Shown here in pieces: positions 48,947 to 59,132 of a stretch of DNA of 64,000 bases. The translations under genes were made by a program, and so were the position numbers. A model generated the notes under the pieces. That model had not been told where the DNA came from. It made no database searches and saw nothing but the letters and a program-made list of their open reading frames with translations. The stretch is from Tetrapyrgos nigripes. Lineage: Eukaryota; Basidiomycota; Agaricomycetes; Agaricales; Campanellaceae. Each line of letters starts with the position of its first letter. The first letter of the stretch is position 1. The stretch lies in assembly GCA_013368315.1 (NCBI GenBank), contig JAACJM010000038.1:62001-126000 (forward strand), written 5' to 3'.

Positions 48947-51435
48947 ATGGACACAGAGCGGATATCCCAGAGAAAGGTGTGCTCATTACCTTATGTTTTT
49001 GACAGCTAGTTCTCAACTTCGATTTGTCGCAGGCGACGTTCAGTATTGCACCGAACCCTCCTTCTCCCACCGATTCTCTTCTTCCCCTGACCAATTCGGC
49101 GTCAAATTCCTCTACTTCGCCTCCCCCACCGTCCACACCACCCCCAAGATATCATTCTCGGCCTCGCTATCCAAACGACCTCGGCCGTGTCCCTCTACAT
49201 CGTCGAGGCACTTCACAGCGTTACGAGCCCTTTGAAGACCTTCTCAGAGAGGCTGGATATAAAGAGACGCGCGTCTTCACTCCTGAATCAGAAAGAACTG
49301 CCGGGTCCTCGCATGATGATGCTGCGCTCAGTGAAGCAAAAGACCAGAGGAGCAGCGGGAGAGCGGTTGGCGCAGTCGTAGATTTCTTGTCTGGTCTTAT
49401 TCCCGGACCCACTTTGAAGCGTTCCACCAGTTTGCGTCAATCTTTCACCACCGCTGTGGACGAGGTTCCGAGGTCTGACGTCCCTAGCACGCCGACTCTT
49501 GCAAGACATCAGCCTTCTTCACCTTCCCTACTGTCCCCGAGACAGTCGTCTAGGAGACATGTCCAGCGACCTTTGGACCCGAACCAGTCCAGTATTTCTT
49601 CCTTGGAGGATTTAGACGCCCCCGCTCCCAAAGCTCAGGATCATCGAGGAAAGGTCCCTCCCACTCGTCCTCGACCGACAAGTCATGTCGCAGAGCACAA
49701 TCTACCCTATTCACATAATAATACATCATACACATCACTAAATCATTATTCGCATCGCTATCACCATGGACCCCTTCACAGCCACTCTAACGGAGGGAGT
49801 CAGCCTCAATCCCATACGCTATACAGGAACACTAGTTCAGCATCTACCACACGCCGCAATTCAAACCGTTCACCCGCAGTGCAACCTCTTTCTCCTCTCC
49901 CTCAGTCATCTTATGAATCACGTCAAATCACCCATACAATCTATCGTCCCGTTCCCTCCAGGGCCACGGCCTATCTTCGGCACATGGCCTCTGTCCCAAA
50001 TATGCCGCGGCCGAGTTCGACACCTGCTCACCAGAGCTTACTTCACGCACAGCAACAACAGAACCGAGGAATGTTTCGCACCCAAAGCCGAGATGATGAC
50101 GACGACGAAGAGCTCTTTAGTCCTCTGACTCGTGGAGACGGCGAAGCTGAGACAGATGCTCCACCACCTTTGCCTAGAACTTGGTTAGAAACTGTCGCCC
50201 GTGCAGTACTTTCCGGCGGCGCAGGGGCTTTTGCTGGTGGACCAGCATCTTCCAGTATGCTACAACGGAGTGCTAGTAACCCTCCCGGGCATCATGCTAG
50301 GCTTTCGCCCGCATTGCGACAGACTCGGAGCGTCATCTCTCGGACCCAGGTTCACGAAAGCGAAAGAGATACCAAGTTGCCACGATCAAGAAGTGGACTG
50401 TCAGACCATACCAATCGAGGGCCTCCGTACATGGGAGAGCGTTCAATAAAGAGTGCTGCGCCGGCCACTAGCAGGGATGCGGTTCAGCCTGAACTACTTT
50501 CCAGGATTGGACGATCTACAACGAGTGAAGGTGGTGTCAGGAAAACGAGAGTTGTGTGTAGGAGTGCTCCCACAAGCCGTGCATCTTCACCGGTGAAAAA
50601 TCGGAAGGTTGATAGGAGTGAACGTAAAGGGATGGGATCGGGCAATGCAGTTGACTATGATGACAATGTCACGACGGACCGGGGAAGGAAGGATAAAAAA
50701 GGACTCCAACGAGTTACCGTCCCAACCTTGGCGAGGACAAGAGTGGAAGGCGACGATGTATGGCATAGGAAAGTCCCAAGAGACAAGAAGGCGAAGAGAA
50801 GCAAGGTTGATGACGGAAATAGGTATCTGAACGAATGGAATTGGGATGGAGGGAATGGCAACGAGAGTGACGTGTCATATTCTGCTAGCGAGGATGAGGA
50901 CGAGGATGACGAAGAAGATGGCGAGTTGGATCTTGCTAGGATGCTGGTCCCTCCCAAGAGGCAGAATTCTATTCACAGCTTGCGGAAACATCTGATCAGT
51001 ACCCACAATAATGGCGTCGTAGCAGGGGAATCCGGTATCACTGGGAGAGGTTCAAGCTCTGGACTCACGAGACGCGGGAGTACCTCGGTATATGATTCTG
51101 GGAATAGTCGCATTTTCCGTCGATGGTTCGTTGGAAACAGGATGTCGGAATACTGGGAGGATCCTGATGAAGGCGAGAGTGAGTCATCAGGCAGCAGTTG
51201 GTTTGCTGGTGCAACTATGGCAGATTTACAGCGACGACTTGTTGCTGAGCATGAAGCTTTGGAAAGGTTCCTCAGTGATGATGCTGGCGCTGGTGGTCGC
51301 GAAAGTCATGGGCAACAGCTCAACAGAGCAGAGGCCTACCGTAGTTTTGAAGGCCCTCGCAGCTCAAGGAATGGCACGAGACGTGGGCTTCCCAACCTAT
51401 GGATTGATACAGCACAATCAGCGACATCCGAGTAG
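48947..51435 (+). CDS. large disordered protein of unknown function
   Basis: Two exons. Exon 1 is only 30 nt (48947-48976, MDTERISQRK). The intron GTGTGC...TCGCAG leads to exon 2 at 49033, which is open for 800 codons. Exon 2 itself lacks an early ATG in frame, so the short first exon is the best start; a different 5' exon is possible. The protein is Ser/Pro/Arg-rich with short more ordered patches (RYEPFEDLLREAGYKETRVF, AVGAVVDFLSGLIPG and LDLARMLVPPKRQNSIHSLR), an acidic run and a C-terminal helix MADLQRRLVAEHEALERFLS. I do not recognise the family. The codon pattern and length argue against chance. Confidence 0.72.
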
Positions 51436-51708
51436 GATTGATTCGTCCAACTCTTCTTCACTCTATACTCCCTTTCTTCTCGGTATCTTATCATCGTCCG
51501 TCTGGCTCTTGATTTTGATTTTGGCATTGTACGTACATCTGCATATTATCTGTACACCGTATTCATCATTCTATCGTATATACTCGCCGCTGAGACCCTA
51601 GTACCTAGCTTCACTTTACATTATACATTGCTATCCAGTAAACGTGTTCTCCATTATGAGTATCGATATTGTATTGTATGAGATGGGTACATGAGATTAA
51701 AAGCACAG

Positions 51709-53160
51709 TCAACGCTGACTGTCCTCCTTTGGAGTATACCTGACTCTGACGCGATCAGAGTCTATCTCGTTTACCTCTAACGTATCGCTTAGTCTCTTGT
51801 AGTTCGCTTCTTCAATATCCTCGCTCTCCAGCTTGCCCTGCTTGATTTGCTGAGCAAGCTGAGCTATTTCCTCCTCGGTCAACTCGGTGTTATCCTTGCC
51901 CTTCTTCGCAACGTCACGTAACTTCTGAAGGTCACCTTCAGCCTCACGCATCATGTTTTCAACCTGCTGAAGGTCTGAGGAGAGCCCGGTCATCGCTGCG
52001 AGAGCCTCCAAACCCGCAGCATCTTCTTCACTAATCCCAGGAGACTGAACTCCTCCCTCGCCCTTGAGTTCTTTATCCCAAACCTCACTGGCCTCCTTAA
52101 ACTCCGGCGACCGTGATTCAAGTTCTCGAGTAAGCCGCTTCAACTCCTCCAATTGCTCATCGCTAGGCTCCCCATCTTCGGATGTTTCTAGTTCTTCTGG
52201 AGCATAAAGATTTTCCAACGAAGGCTCTGTGTGCTCGGGAGTGTATCCGAGGAATTTAGCGGCATCCGGGATGACGCTTTGGTCTCGAGTTTCGATGCGC
52301 TCCAAGATTTTAAGGCCTTCCTCGGATTCAGGGACGGGTTCGTACTTGAGTGGAGAAGATGGAGAGGAAAGAGTGGGATCAGTTGCAAGTAGGGAGACGA
52401 GTTCTGTTTCTGTGAGAGAGGGGTTGGTAAAGCGGTATAAAGTGCCTTCAGTGTGGAGATAGAATTCGTTGGGACGCTCGACGATGGTGAAAATGAATAT
52501 ATCCCATGCAGGTACCACTTCTCTTTCCGTGTCCCTGTCCGTCTCCGTTTTCTGTCCGTTCTCGGATTGTGTAGGTGCATTATAGAACAGAATGGGTCTT
52601 GCGTCGCCGGGAAGAGCGTACTTTATGTTGACCATCCTTTCGATGTAGGGGAGCATGAGATATTCCGGAGAGAGCCAGTAGAAGCCGAATAGGTAAGGCC
52701 ACTCGTCCCAAGTACAACTCCAGCCCTCCGGGATAGGTATTCTTGCTGGTGGAGCAGGCCAGACAGAGTTGGCTCGTTCAATGATAGCCACGGCTTCCTC
52801 ATAATCCTGTACGACGCGTGAGAGGTATGCAAAGGTGTTTTCAATGAATGTCAAACCATGTAGGGCGGACAAAATCCAGCTTTTATGGGAGGCTTGGTAT
52901 GTTCATTTCGAAGACTCCTCCTGCAAGCAAGCAAGGACGTTATTGTGACGATCCTCAACGGGATAGATCAGACCTACGAACCCAGTATGTAGACCGACGC
53001 TCCATCGCTGTTTCTCCTTCAACTTCGACCGTGAAGAGCTCAGTGACGAGAATGCGGGGTGAAAACGAGTGAGATTGGAGAGTACTGTCCTCTGTAGGGA
53101 ATTAGAACGAGACACGCATTGTGATACTGGTTGACGTAGACGAGTGGTTGACCGTAACAT
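51709..53160 (-). CDS. mitochondrial-targeted protein of unknown function
   Basis: Two exons. The start MLRSTTRLRQPVSQCVSRSN at 53160 gives an Arg/Ser-rich, acid-free presequence typical of mitochondrial import. Exon 1 runs through KLKEKQRWSVGLHTG. The donor GTTCGT and an acceptor AAAAG near 52880 would join to WILSALHGLTFIENTFAYLS, keeping frame. Exon 2 continues YEEAVAIIERANSVW, PEGWSCTWDEWPYLFGFYWL, AWDIFIFTIVERPNEFYLHT and a long acidic, helical C terminus ending YTPKEDSQR. The 387-codon second exon also has its own ATG (52872), but that start would lose the presequence. Total about 440 residues. The family is not recognised. Tail-to-tail with the gene ending at 51435. Confidence 0.72.
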
Positions 53161-53577
53161 GAAAAAAAAAAAAATTGCCGCCGGCACACCTTAACGCTGC
53201 ACTTTATCGGCAAGTCGTCAACTAATCAATGCAAGAATACGAATCTTGAACGATTCAAATGTTCTTCGTACATGCATTTAGCACGCCCTCCAAGTTCTCG
53301 CATTTGGTGAAGCATTTAGAACATGAGAAAAAAAGCAAACTTGAATAGGAATGCAGCACAAGGTATTGGATTGGAATTCATGAACAGCGTACATAGGTAA
53401 CATGAGTACAATTAAGTATTTGAGATGGATGAGATGAATGCATGGGGCGCATACCGCGCCCTGTCTAGGGAATGTTGGGATATACAAAGCTGTAGGGAAG
53501 CATAAAGCATACTAAGTAATAGATAGTAAGGATAGATATGCGTTTTTACACGACACCCAGAGGGAAAATCTAATCAT
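53161..53577. other. short intergenic region between the mitochondrial-protein and terpene synthase genes
   Basis: About 420 bp with short ORFs only. The right part is the 3' flank of the terpene synthase; the left part is the promoter of the mitochondrial-protein gene. Confidence 0.4.
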
Positions 53578-54816
53578 TTAGTAGTGCACATGGACTTGAC
53601 GAGTCTTTTGGACCTCGAGACCCTCGTCCCCGAAGTACCTGCCAGAGCCGAAGTTCCACTCGTCGTGTCCCCTGATCCACATACCGAGACCGTCGACGTA
53701 GAGCTCGACCTGCCTGTCAATCTCCTCACCCCATGAAGGGAAACCGTTGGTCTTGTGGATGACATCTTGACGGAGACGGAGGAAGTTGTCGACGATGTCG
53801 TCGTGGATGTCGGAAATCCATTGGATACCACCAGCAACATCGGTCTTCTCGTTGTACATGACGACAGTGACGGCGTTGTAGTCGGCGTCGTTGGTGAGAG
53901 CCTCCTTCTTGTAGGAGCACATGTCGTTGGCGAGGACAATCATGTCGGTGGTGTCACGAGCGAGAGCGACGATGGTAGGGTGCTCCATGACCTCATGGGG
54001 AAGGTTGATACCGAGAGACATCTCGAGAAGGGCGAAGGAGGGGTCAGAGCCGATGTTGTCACGACGAGAAACCATGTATTCGTCGATGTTGCAGATGTAG
54101 GAGTGGTCACGACGCTCGGCTTGGAGAATGACCGAGGCGATGTAGGAGCGCCATGCGTTGACGAAACGTTCCTCACAGGGAGGGGGAGCAGCCTTGCGAG
54201 CACGTTGCCAGAATCTGAGCAAAAGAAAAATAATTAGCTATGCTCGTAATAAAACGAGCATCGATAACTCACTGTCTGGCGATCTCGCCGATCATGTTTT
54301 CACCCTCGGGACGAGGCTTGTCCGGGTTCTCGATGGCATCCATGGTAGCGTAGCAGAGAGTCTTGACACCCTCGACGTCCAAGGGATCGGTGAACTCATC
54401 GAGAGTGAAGAAAGTGTGCATCAAGTCGCAGCAGCTGCGAAGCACGACTGTTGAAGATGATCAGTAAGGAGATAAGATATCGCAAAAAGGTGGCGCCACA
54501 TACACTTGCTAGACTCGGGGAAGCACAATGCAGAGACCAAGCTGAAGTCGCATTTGTTGAACGCGATTTGAGCACGAGGAGAGTAGGGCTTGAAGCCCTC
54601 GAGCCAAGCGACAGAGTCGGCCTGGCATTCGCGGTAGTAGGGGGAGATCTTGCGGTCCCATGGCCAGATGCGGAGCGTGTCGGGAAGAGTATAGGTGAAG
54701 GGAATAGAAGGAACCAAAGCACTTGCAGCAGTGCCAGTAGTTGCCTCAGCGTTTCTGAGAAGACGAGCCTCACGAGCGGCGGCGGCGGCCTCAGCTTGCT
54801 CTTGGTGGGTAGACAT
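53578..54816 (-). CDS. class I sesquiterpene synthase
   Basis: Terpene cyclase that ionises farnesyl diphosphate with Mg2+ and folds it into a sesquiterpene. Three exons, about 350 residues. It starts MSTHQEQAEAAAAAREARLL at 54816; an ATG 24 nt upstream is also in frame. Exon 1 reads LPDTLRIWPWDRKISPYYRE and ends FPESS. The splice to a CAG acceptor gives SSNCCDLMHTFFTLDEFTD, in which D-E-F-T-D is the Asp-rich metal-binding motif. Exon 3 contains the second metal triad NDMCSYKKE (N, S, E), LLEMSLGINLPHEVMEHPTI and the C-terminal RY pair in GSGRYFG. All key residues are present, so an active enzyme is likely. The product cannot be told from sequence. Basidiomycete enzymes of this type make muurolenes, cadinenes, protoilludenes and similar. 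Confidence 0.92.
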
Positions 54817-55725
54817 TGTGTACAACAAGAAAAGGAACAAGAGTCGAGCAAGGAAAGAAAGTAATGAAAAATGCCGATGGCTGAGGTGATAAGGGGCTAG
54901 ATTCCAAGGTTTTATAGTAGAATCGCCCGTTATGTTTTTCCTCAGAACACGGCGGTCGCCCCTACGGCCGCAAAATCATCCTCAGTGTCTTTTTTTTTTG
55001 CGGCACACATGGTGAGAGCAAATAAGGAAGGAGTGCCTCGAGCCGGATGATTGCCGGCGTTGTTTTCGGCTTATGTCATCACATCCTGTGCAATGGTCGG
55101 TGGCCAAAATCGTTTTTCGCGTCTTGCTCGCCGCTTTCTTGCTGCAGTTGCGGATCGAATTTGCATTAATTATGAGGAACAGCCGCAGATAAGGAATGGA
55201 ACATTGATTGGCTTTTGCTTACTCCCCTTATGGCGCCCACGCGCGCGCGCGCGCCGTGCTCGTCTTGACTTGAACATTGAAGACGTTCGTTCATGTATAC
55301 GGATTAGAATTCTAATTCATCACTGATCCATGAGTGACTCAAATTGAGTTAAAACACTCCATGCCTGCAGGCATGATCCACAGTGAAGCAGGTTCAAATC
55401 GATGCAGCACAAATTTTCTTGCCGCATGTACCTGAAAGTGGCAATTTTCCGGAAAATCGAACGCAGTTTGTCAAGAAGCTCCAACGTACGAACCGCCGGC
55501 CATTTCTATCCAGCGGGCCACAGGACGAGCACACTCACAGTGTTCGTACGTATTTTACATCGATCTCCTACATGAGGTTGACATGAATCATTTGACTCGT
55601 CCGCCGGCGGTACTGAAGCTATGGACAGAGTCGCTGATCAGGATCAGCGCGAAGTTCTATTGGCTGATTTCTTTCTGATGTTTCTCTCTCGAAAGTCGAC
55701 GCCTCGATCTTCGAAGCCATATATA
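54817..55725. other. upstream region of the sesquiterpene synthase
   Basis: No supported gene. It contains a T9 run near 54990, a GC-dinucleotide run (about 55241-55256) and an intact-looking palindrome CATGCCTGCAGGCATG at about 55360. The part next to 54816 is the terpene synthase promoter. Confidence 0.45.
55241..55256. repeat. GC-dinucleotide run
   Basis: Short alternating CG tract, about 16 nt, in the intergenic region. Confidence 0.8.
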
Positions 55726-55879
55726 CAATCAACTCCTTCTTAGGGCATACCCCTCCGTTACTGAGAAAATGCATACCTTACTAGGAGTATGCTTGAAAGT
55801 TAGTTTTGTTCCACGAAAAATGTATGCATTACAAGGCAGTATGACTTAGCAGGGGTATGCCAAAAGAGGGAGTTGACTG
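55726..55879. mobile_element. Tc1/mariner-like MITE, 154 bp
   Basis: The left end begins CAATCAACTCCTTCTTAGGG. The right end, reverse-complemented, begins CAGTCAACTCCCTCTTTTGG. Both continue with GCATACCCCT, so the terminal inverted repeats are about 30 bp with a few mismatches. Each end is bordered by TA (55724-55725 and 55880-55881), the target of Tc1/mariner/pogo elements. There is no coding capacity. The TIR and TA are directly visible; the superfamily is inferred. Confidence 0.78.
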
Positions 55880-55881
55880 TA

Positions 55882-56721
55882 TTCCAGTGTACCTGACAGA
55901 GTTTTTTGTAATTCGCCATCATTTAATGTGGATGTTCAAGTACGTATGTATGTCGGTTCTGAATGGATGTAGTTACATACCTGATACGTTGAGTTCTGCC
56001 TAGACTAGGACTTCTCACAGAATTAACAGGCTCCAAGGAAAATGACGGTCTGGAAATGTTTCGAAGCCCATACGAAGCCCGTACATTGAAGGAGGCGCAG
56101 AACAATTTACATAAGTATTGTGGACACTCATCCGTCTGCGGAAGTCGACAGCGGCCAAAATTTTAAATGACCGTGTATGTAGTAGCCGGTCTAGACGGTC
56201 AGACCTACAAAATGACGGCCAAAAAATTAAAACCCCAGTTGGACCCGTAGCTTTACTTCTCTGCGATAAAGAAAGTGCTCGTGTCTATTGACAGACTCAA
56301 TGAACCGCTAGTTGAGGATATATACAAGCTCGAATACGAAGGACTTTTGCTCTTTCCTCCGACTTCCTCGAATATGAGGGACCTGAAGCTCTTTTCCTCC
56401 GACTTCCTCGCTGAGCCTCGAATCTGAAGAGGCCCTTTTGTGAGTTTATGACATGAATGTACTAAACGGAGCTGACTCGGAACTACGGCGCGAAACCACA
56501 ACTTGATCGTGAAGGCTTGGTGGCACCAGGTGGCACCGTGGTCCTGTTGTGGCTGTGACACGAGACGCGACACACGTGACGGGACGCGCTCTGAAGTTGG
56601 GGTTATTTGTACCTCACGTGGGGTTGAGAACTACATCGCTGGACGAAAGGTTTCGAGTTTACTCCATCTCACTCGTCGTCTTGTACAACCATCATCGGAC
56701 TGTCTACGAAAATTCTTTTCA
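55882..56721. other. intergenic region upstream of the cyclin gene
   Basis: About 840 bp without a supported gene. It holds a short direct repeat with TTTCCTCCGACTTCCTCG at about 56353 and 56393 (40 bp apart). GC-richer sequence with CACGTG motifs at about 56573 and 56615 lies near the cyclin start and is probably its promoter. Confidence 0.45.
56353..56410. repeat. short direct repeat, two copies 40 bp apart
   Basis: The 18-mer TTTCCTCCGACTTCCTCG occurs twice, each preceded by a GCTCTT-like sequence. Confidence 0.85.
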
Positions 56722-58653
56722 ATGTCCTCCGTGCCAGCGGCTTTACAAGTAAGTCTTTCCATCTCAATATCTTTTATCACAGTGGCTCAAGGCGTCCTCA
56801 TCACCAGACACGTCGTGCATTGCGCACCACTCGTACAGCTACGGCCAAAGACTCGGAAAATGCAAACGCCCGTCCTTCTAGAATCGGCACCCGCGCGAAA
56901 CCCATCTCATCCAACTCAAACACCACTTCTACAAACGGCGTCGCTGGTCGAGCAATTGGCACAACCGCCGCATCTCGGGCCAAGTCGGGCATCAATGGCG
57001 AGCTCAAGGCTGACCAAACTGCTGCAAAGCGGAAACGAGAAGCTTTTGGCGAGGTGACATCCTTCGTCGCCAATAACAGAGCAAGCACTACCAACATTAA
57101 GGGAAAAGAGAAGGAGAGGGAGGGTCAAAAGTTCGATGGTGTCGTCATCAACAAATCCAAAACCCTCACTCATCGGCAACCTCTTCGTACCGTCGCACCG
57201 ACTCGTCAGACCAGGAAAGAGGAGGCTCTCCATCACATCACTGAAGAAACAGGCACGATCCAGGTCGTTGTGGACGAAAATGCGATGGCAGTTGATCCTC
57301 CTTCACAGTCCATTCTTCCCGCTCTCACTCTCCCCAAGTCTATCGCCGCTCCGGAGGATATCCCTGTGCGAGGCCGTAGGTCTGCAAGAGCTCATCCAGA
57401 ACTCGACGATGAGTTGGAAGCAGGTCGCGTGTTTAAGAAGCCCCGTACTTCTTCTGAACCGCCCGACGCAGCTTCGGAGGAACGTCGTATGGCAGAACGT
57501 CATGCTGCAGAGCTCGACGCCCTTGCAGAGGAGGTGGAGGCGGATCCTGATGGTGAAGAATGGGAAGATCTCGATGCCGACGACGCAGATGACCCTCTCA
57601 TGGTCAGTGAGTATGTACAAGATATCTTTGAGTACTTCAAGGAGATCGAGGTATGTGATAGAGTTCTTTGGGGACCTCAGCATTCTAACGTCCCACAGGT
57701 GACCACTATGCCCAATCCCAACTACATGGCCAACCAGAAAGACCTTGGATGGGCGATGCGCGGTATTCTTTCGGACTGGCTCATCGAACTGCAAGAAAGA
57801 TTTCGACTCCTTCCCGAAACACTGTTTCTATGTCTCAACCTCATTGATCGTTTTTTATCTGCCCGAGTGGTGTCGCTGGCTAGACTCCAGTTGGTCGGTG
57901 TCACATGCATGTTTATTGCGGCCAAGGTTGAAGAGGTCGTCTGTCCTTCGGCGGAAGAACTCCTAGCTCAGACTGAGTCTTCCTACTCTGTCGCCGATGT
58001 TTTCAACGCCGAAAAATACGTGTTGAAAACACTGAACTGGAATCTCAACTACGCCAATCCGGTCCACTTCTTGCGGCGTGTCAGCAAAGCGGACGACTAC
58101 AACGTCAGGGCACGGACTTTAGCCAAGTATTTGCTGGAGATTGCCTGCGTCGAATGGCGTCTGATTGCGGCACCCCCGAGTCTTCTTGCGGCGGCGGCTC
58201 TCTGGTTGGCACGTTTATCCTTGGGCTCGGAGAACTGGGTGAGCATATCTTCCTCGTTGTTTCTTTACTGTTCTGCTGACTGTCCGTTCTTTTTGATCAG
58301 ACTCCAAACCTTGCCCACTATTCGTCTTATCCGGAGAGTGCTTTGATCCCAACCGCGAACCTTATGCTGAACTATGTCCTGAAACCTACTCGGCATGAAT
58401 CATTCTACAAAAAGTATGCACGGAAAAAGTTCTTGAAGGTATACTCTTTCCCTGGTGTATTTGCGTTTCTTCTTACATATTGGTGCAGGTCAGTGTCTTC
58501 TTCAGGAGCTGGGTCTTGGAGCGCTGGGTAGAGGACACCCCAGTGAATTTGAACAAGGAGCTTCCTGGGATCAAGGCCGACATTCGAGCTGCCCGTGCAG
58601 AGGAGGAGTTGAACAAAGCCAAAGAAGAGGATGAAGTCGCTGCTCAACTGTAA
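56722..58653 (+). CDS. B-type (G2/mitotic) cyclin
   Basis: Activator of Cdk1 for mitosis. Exon 1 is MSSVPAALQ (56722-56748). The intron GTAAGTC...ATCACCAG joins to TRRALRTTRTATAKDSENAN, which holds an RxxL destruction-box-like motif (RRAL) near residue 11. A basic/acidic disordered N terminus follows to about residue 270. The first cyclin box reads GWAMRGILSDWLIELQERFR, LIDRFLSARVVSLARLQLVG and TCMFIAAKVEEVVCPSAEEL. The second box includes EKYVLKTLNWNLNYANPVHF and VEWRLIAAPPSLLAAAALWL. Short introns lie at about 57651, after SENW and after KKFLK. The end is EEDEVAAQL-stop. Belongs with Clb/Cdc13-type cyclins; which paralogue cannot be decided from one locus. Confidence 0.94.
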
Positions 58654-59132
58654 ATCGCCATTCGGAACGGAACATATCATCATCTTGCATCTCAATCTGT
58701 TTCAATTATCATATTTCATCCAATCACATCGCTACCACCAATGTTTTCCTTGGTCCTTTTTCACCTCATTTTCCTGTCTCTCGTCCTGCATGTCCCAATA
58801 CGCTCTTTCCATGATATGGTTATTATGTCTTTATTGCACATGTGTCTTCCTGTTCGGAATTTGGACAGCCTATTAATGCCATTTTCATCATTTAAATAAT
58901 AAACCAATACCCCCCTTTGATCCCCTTCCTTCGTTTCCCGCTGCCCTTTACTTCGTCTTCTACTTTGTCCCACATGTCGGCCGTTTATTACAAGAGCCTC
59001 GTGCGTGTGCTGGTTATGTTCTTGATTTGTTTTCTTGTGACCGCCTTCATACAATACAGACCTAGAGTAAAAAAAGCGAATACTATAATGTTTCGCTTCG
59101 TAAGATCGTAACACATAGGTACAAGTAGTCAA
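58654..59132. other. convergent 3' intergenic region
   Basis: About 480 bp between the cyclin stop and the stop of the minus-strand reductase. T-rich; short ORFs only. Confidence 0.45.

Noticed and set aside
53755..54237. 160-codon plus-strand ORF
   Set aside because: Antisense to the catalytic exon of the sesquiterpene synthase; Val/Asp-rich mirror frame.
55360..55376. Palindrome around CATGCCTGCAGGCATG as a regulatory operator
   Set aside because: A single short palindrome without a second copy or known factor; chance cannot be excluded.
55380..55410. Possible tRNA B box (GGTTCAAATCG)
   Set aside because: The box does not match the consensus end, and no cloverleaf or A box lies upstream.
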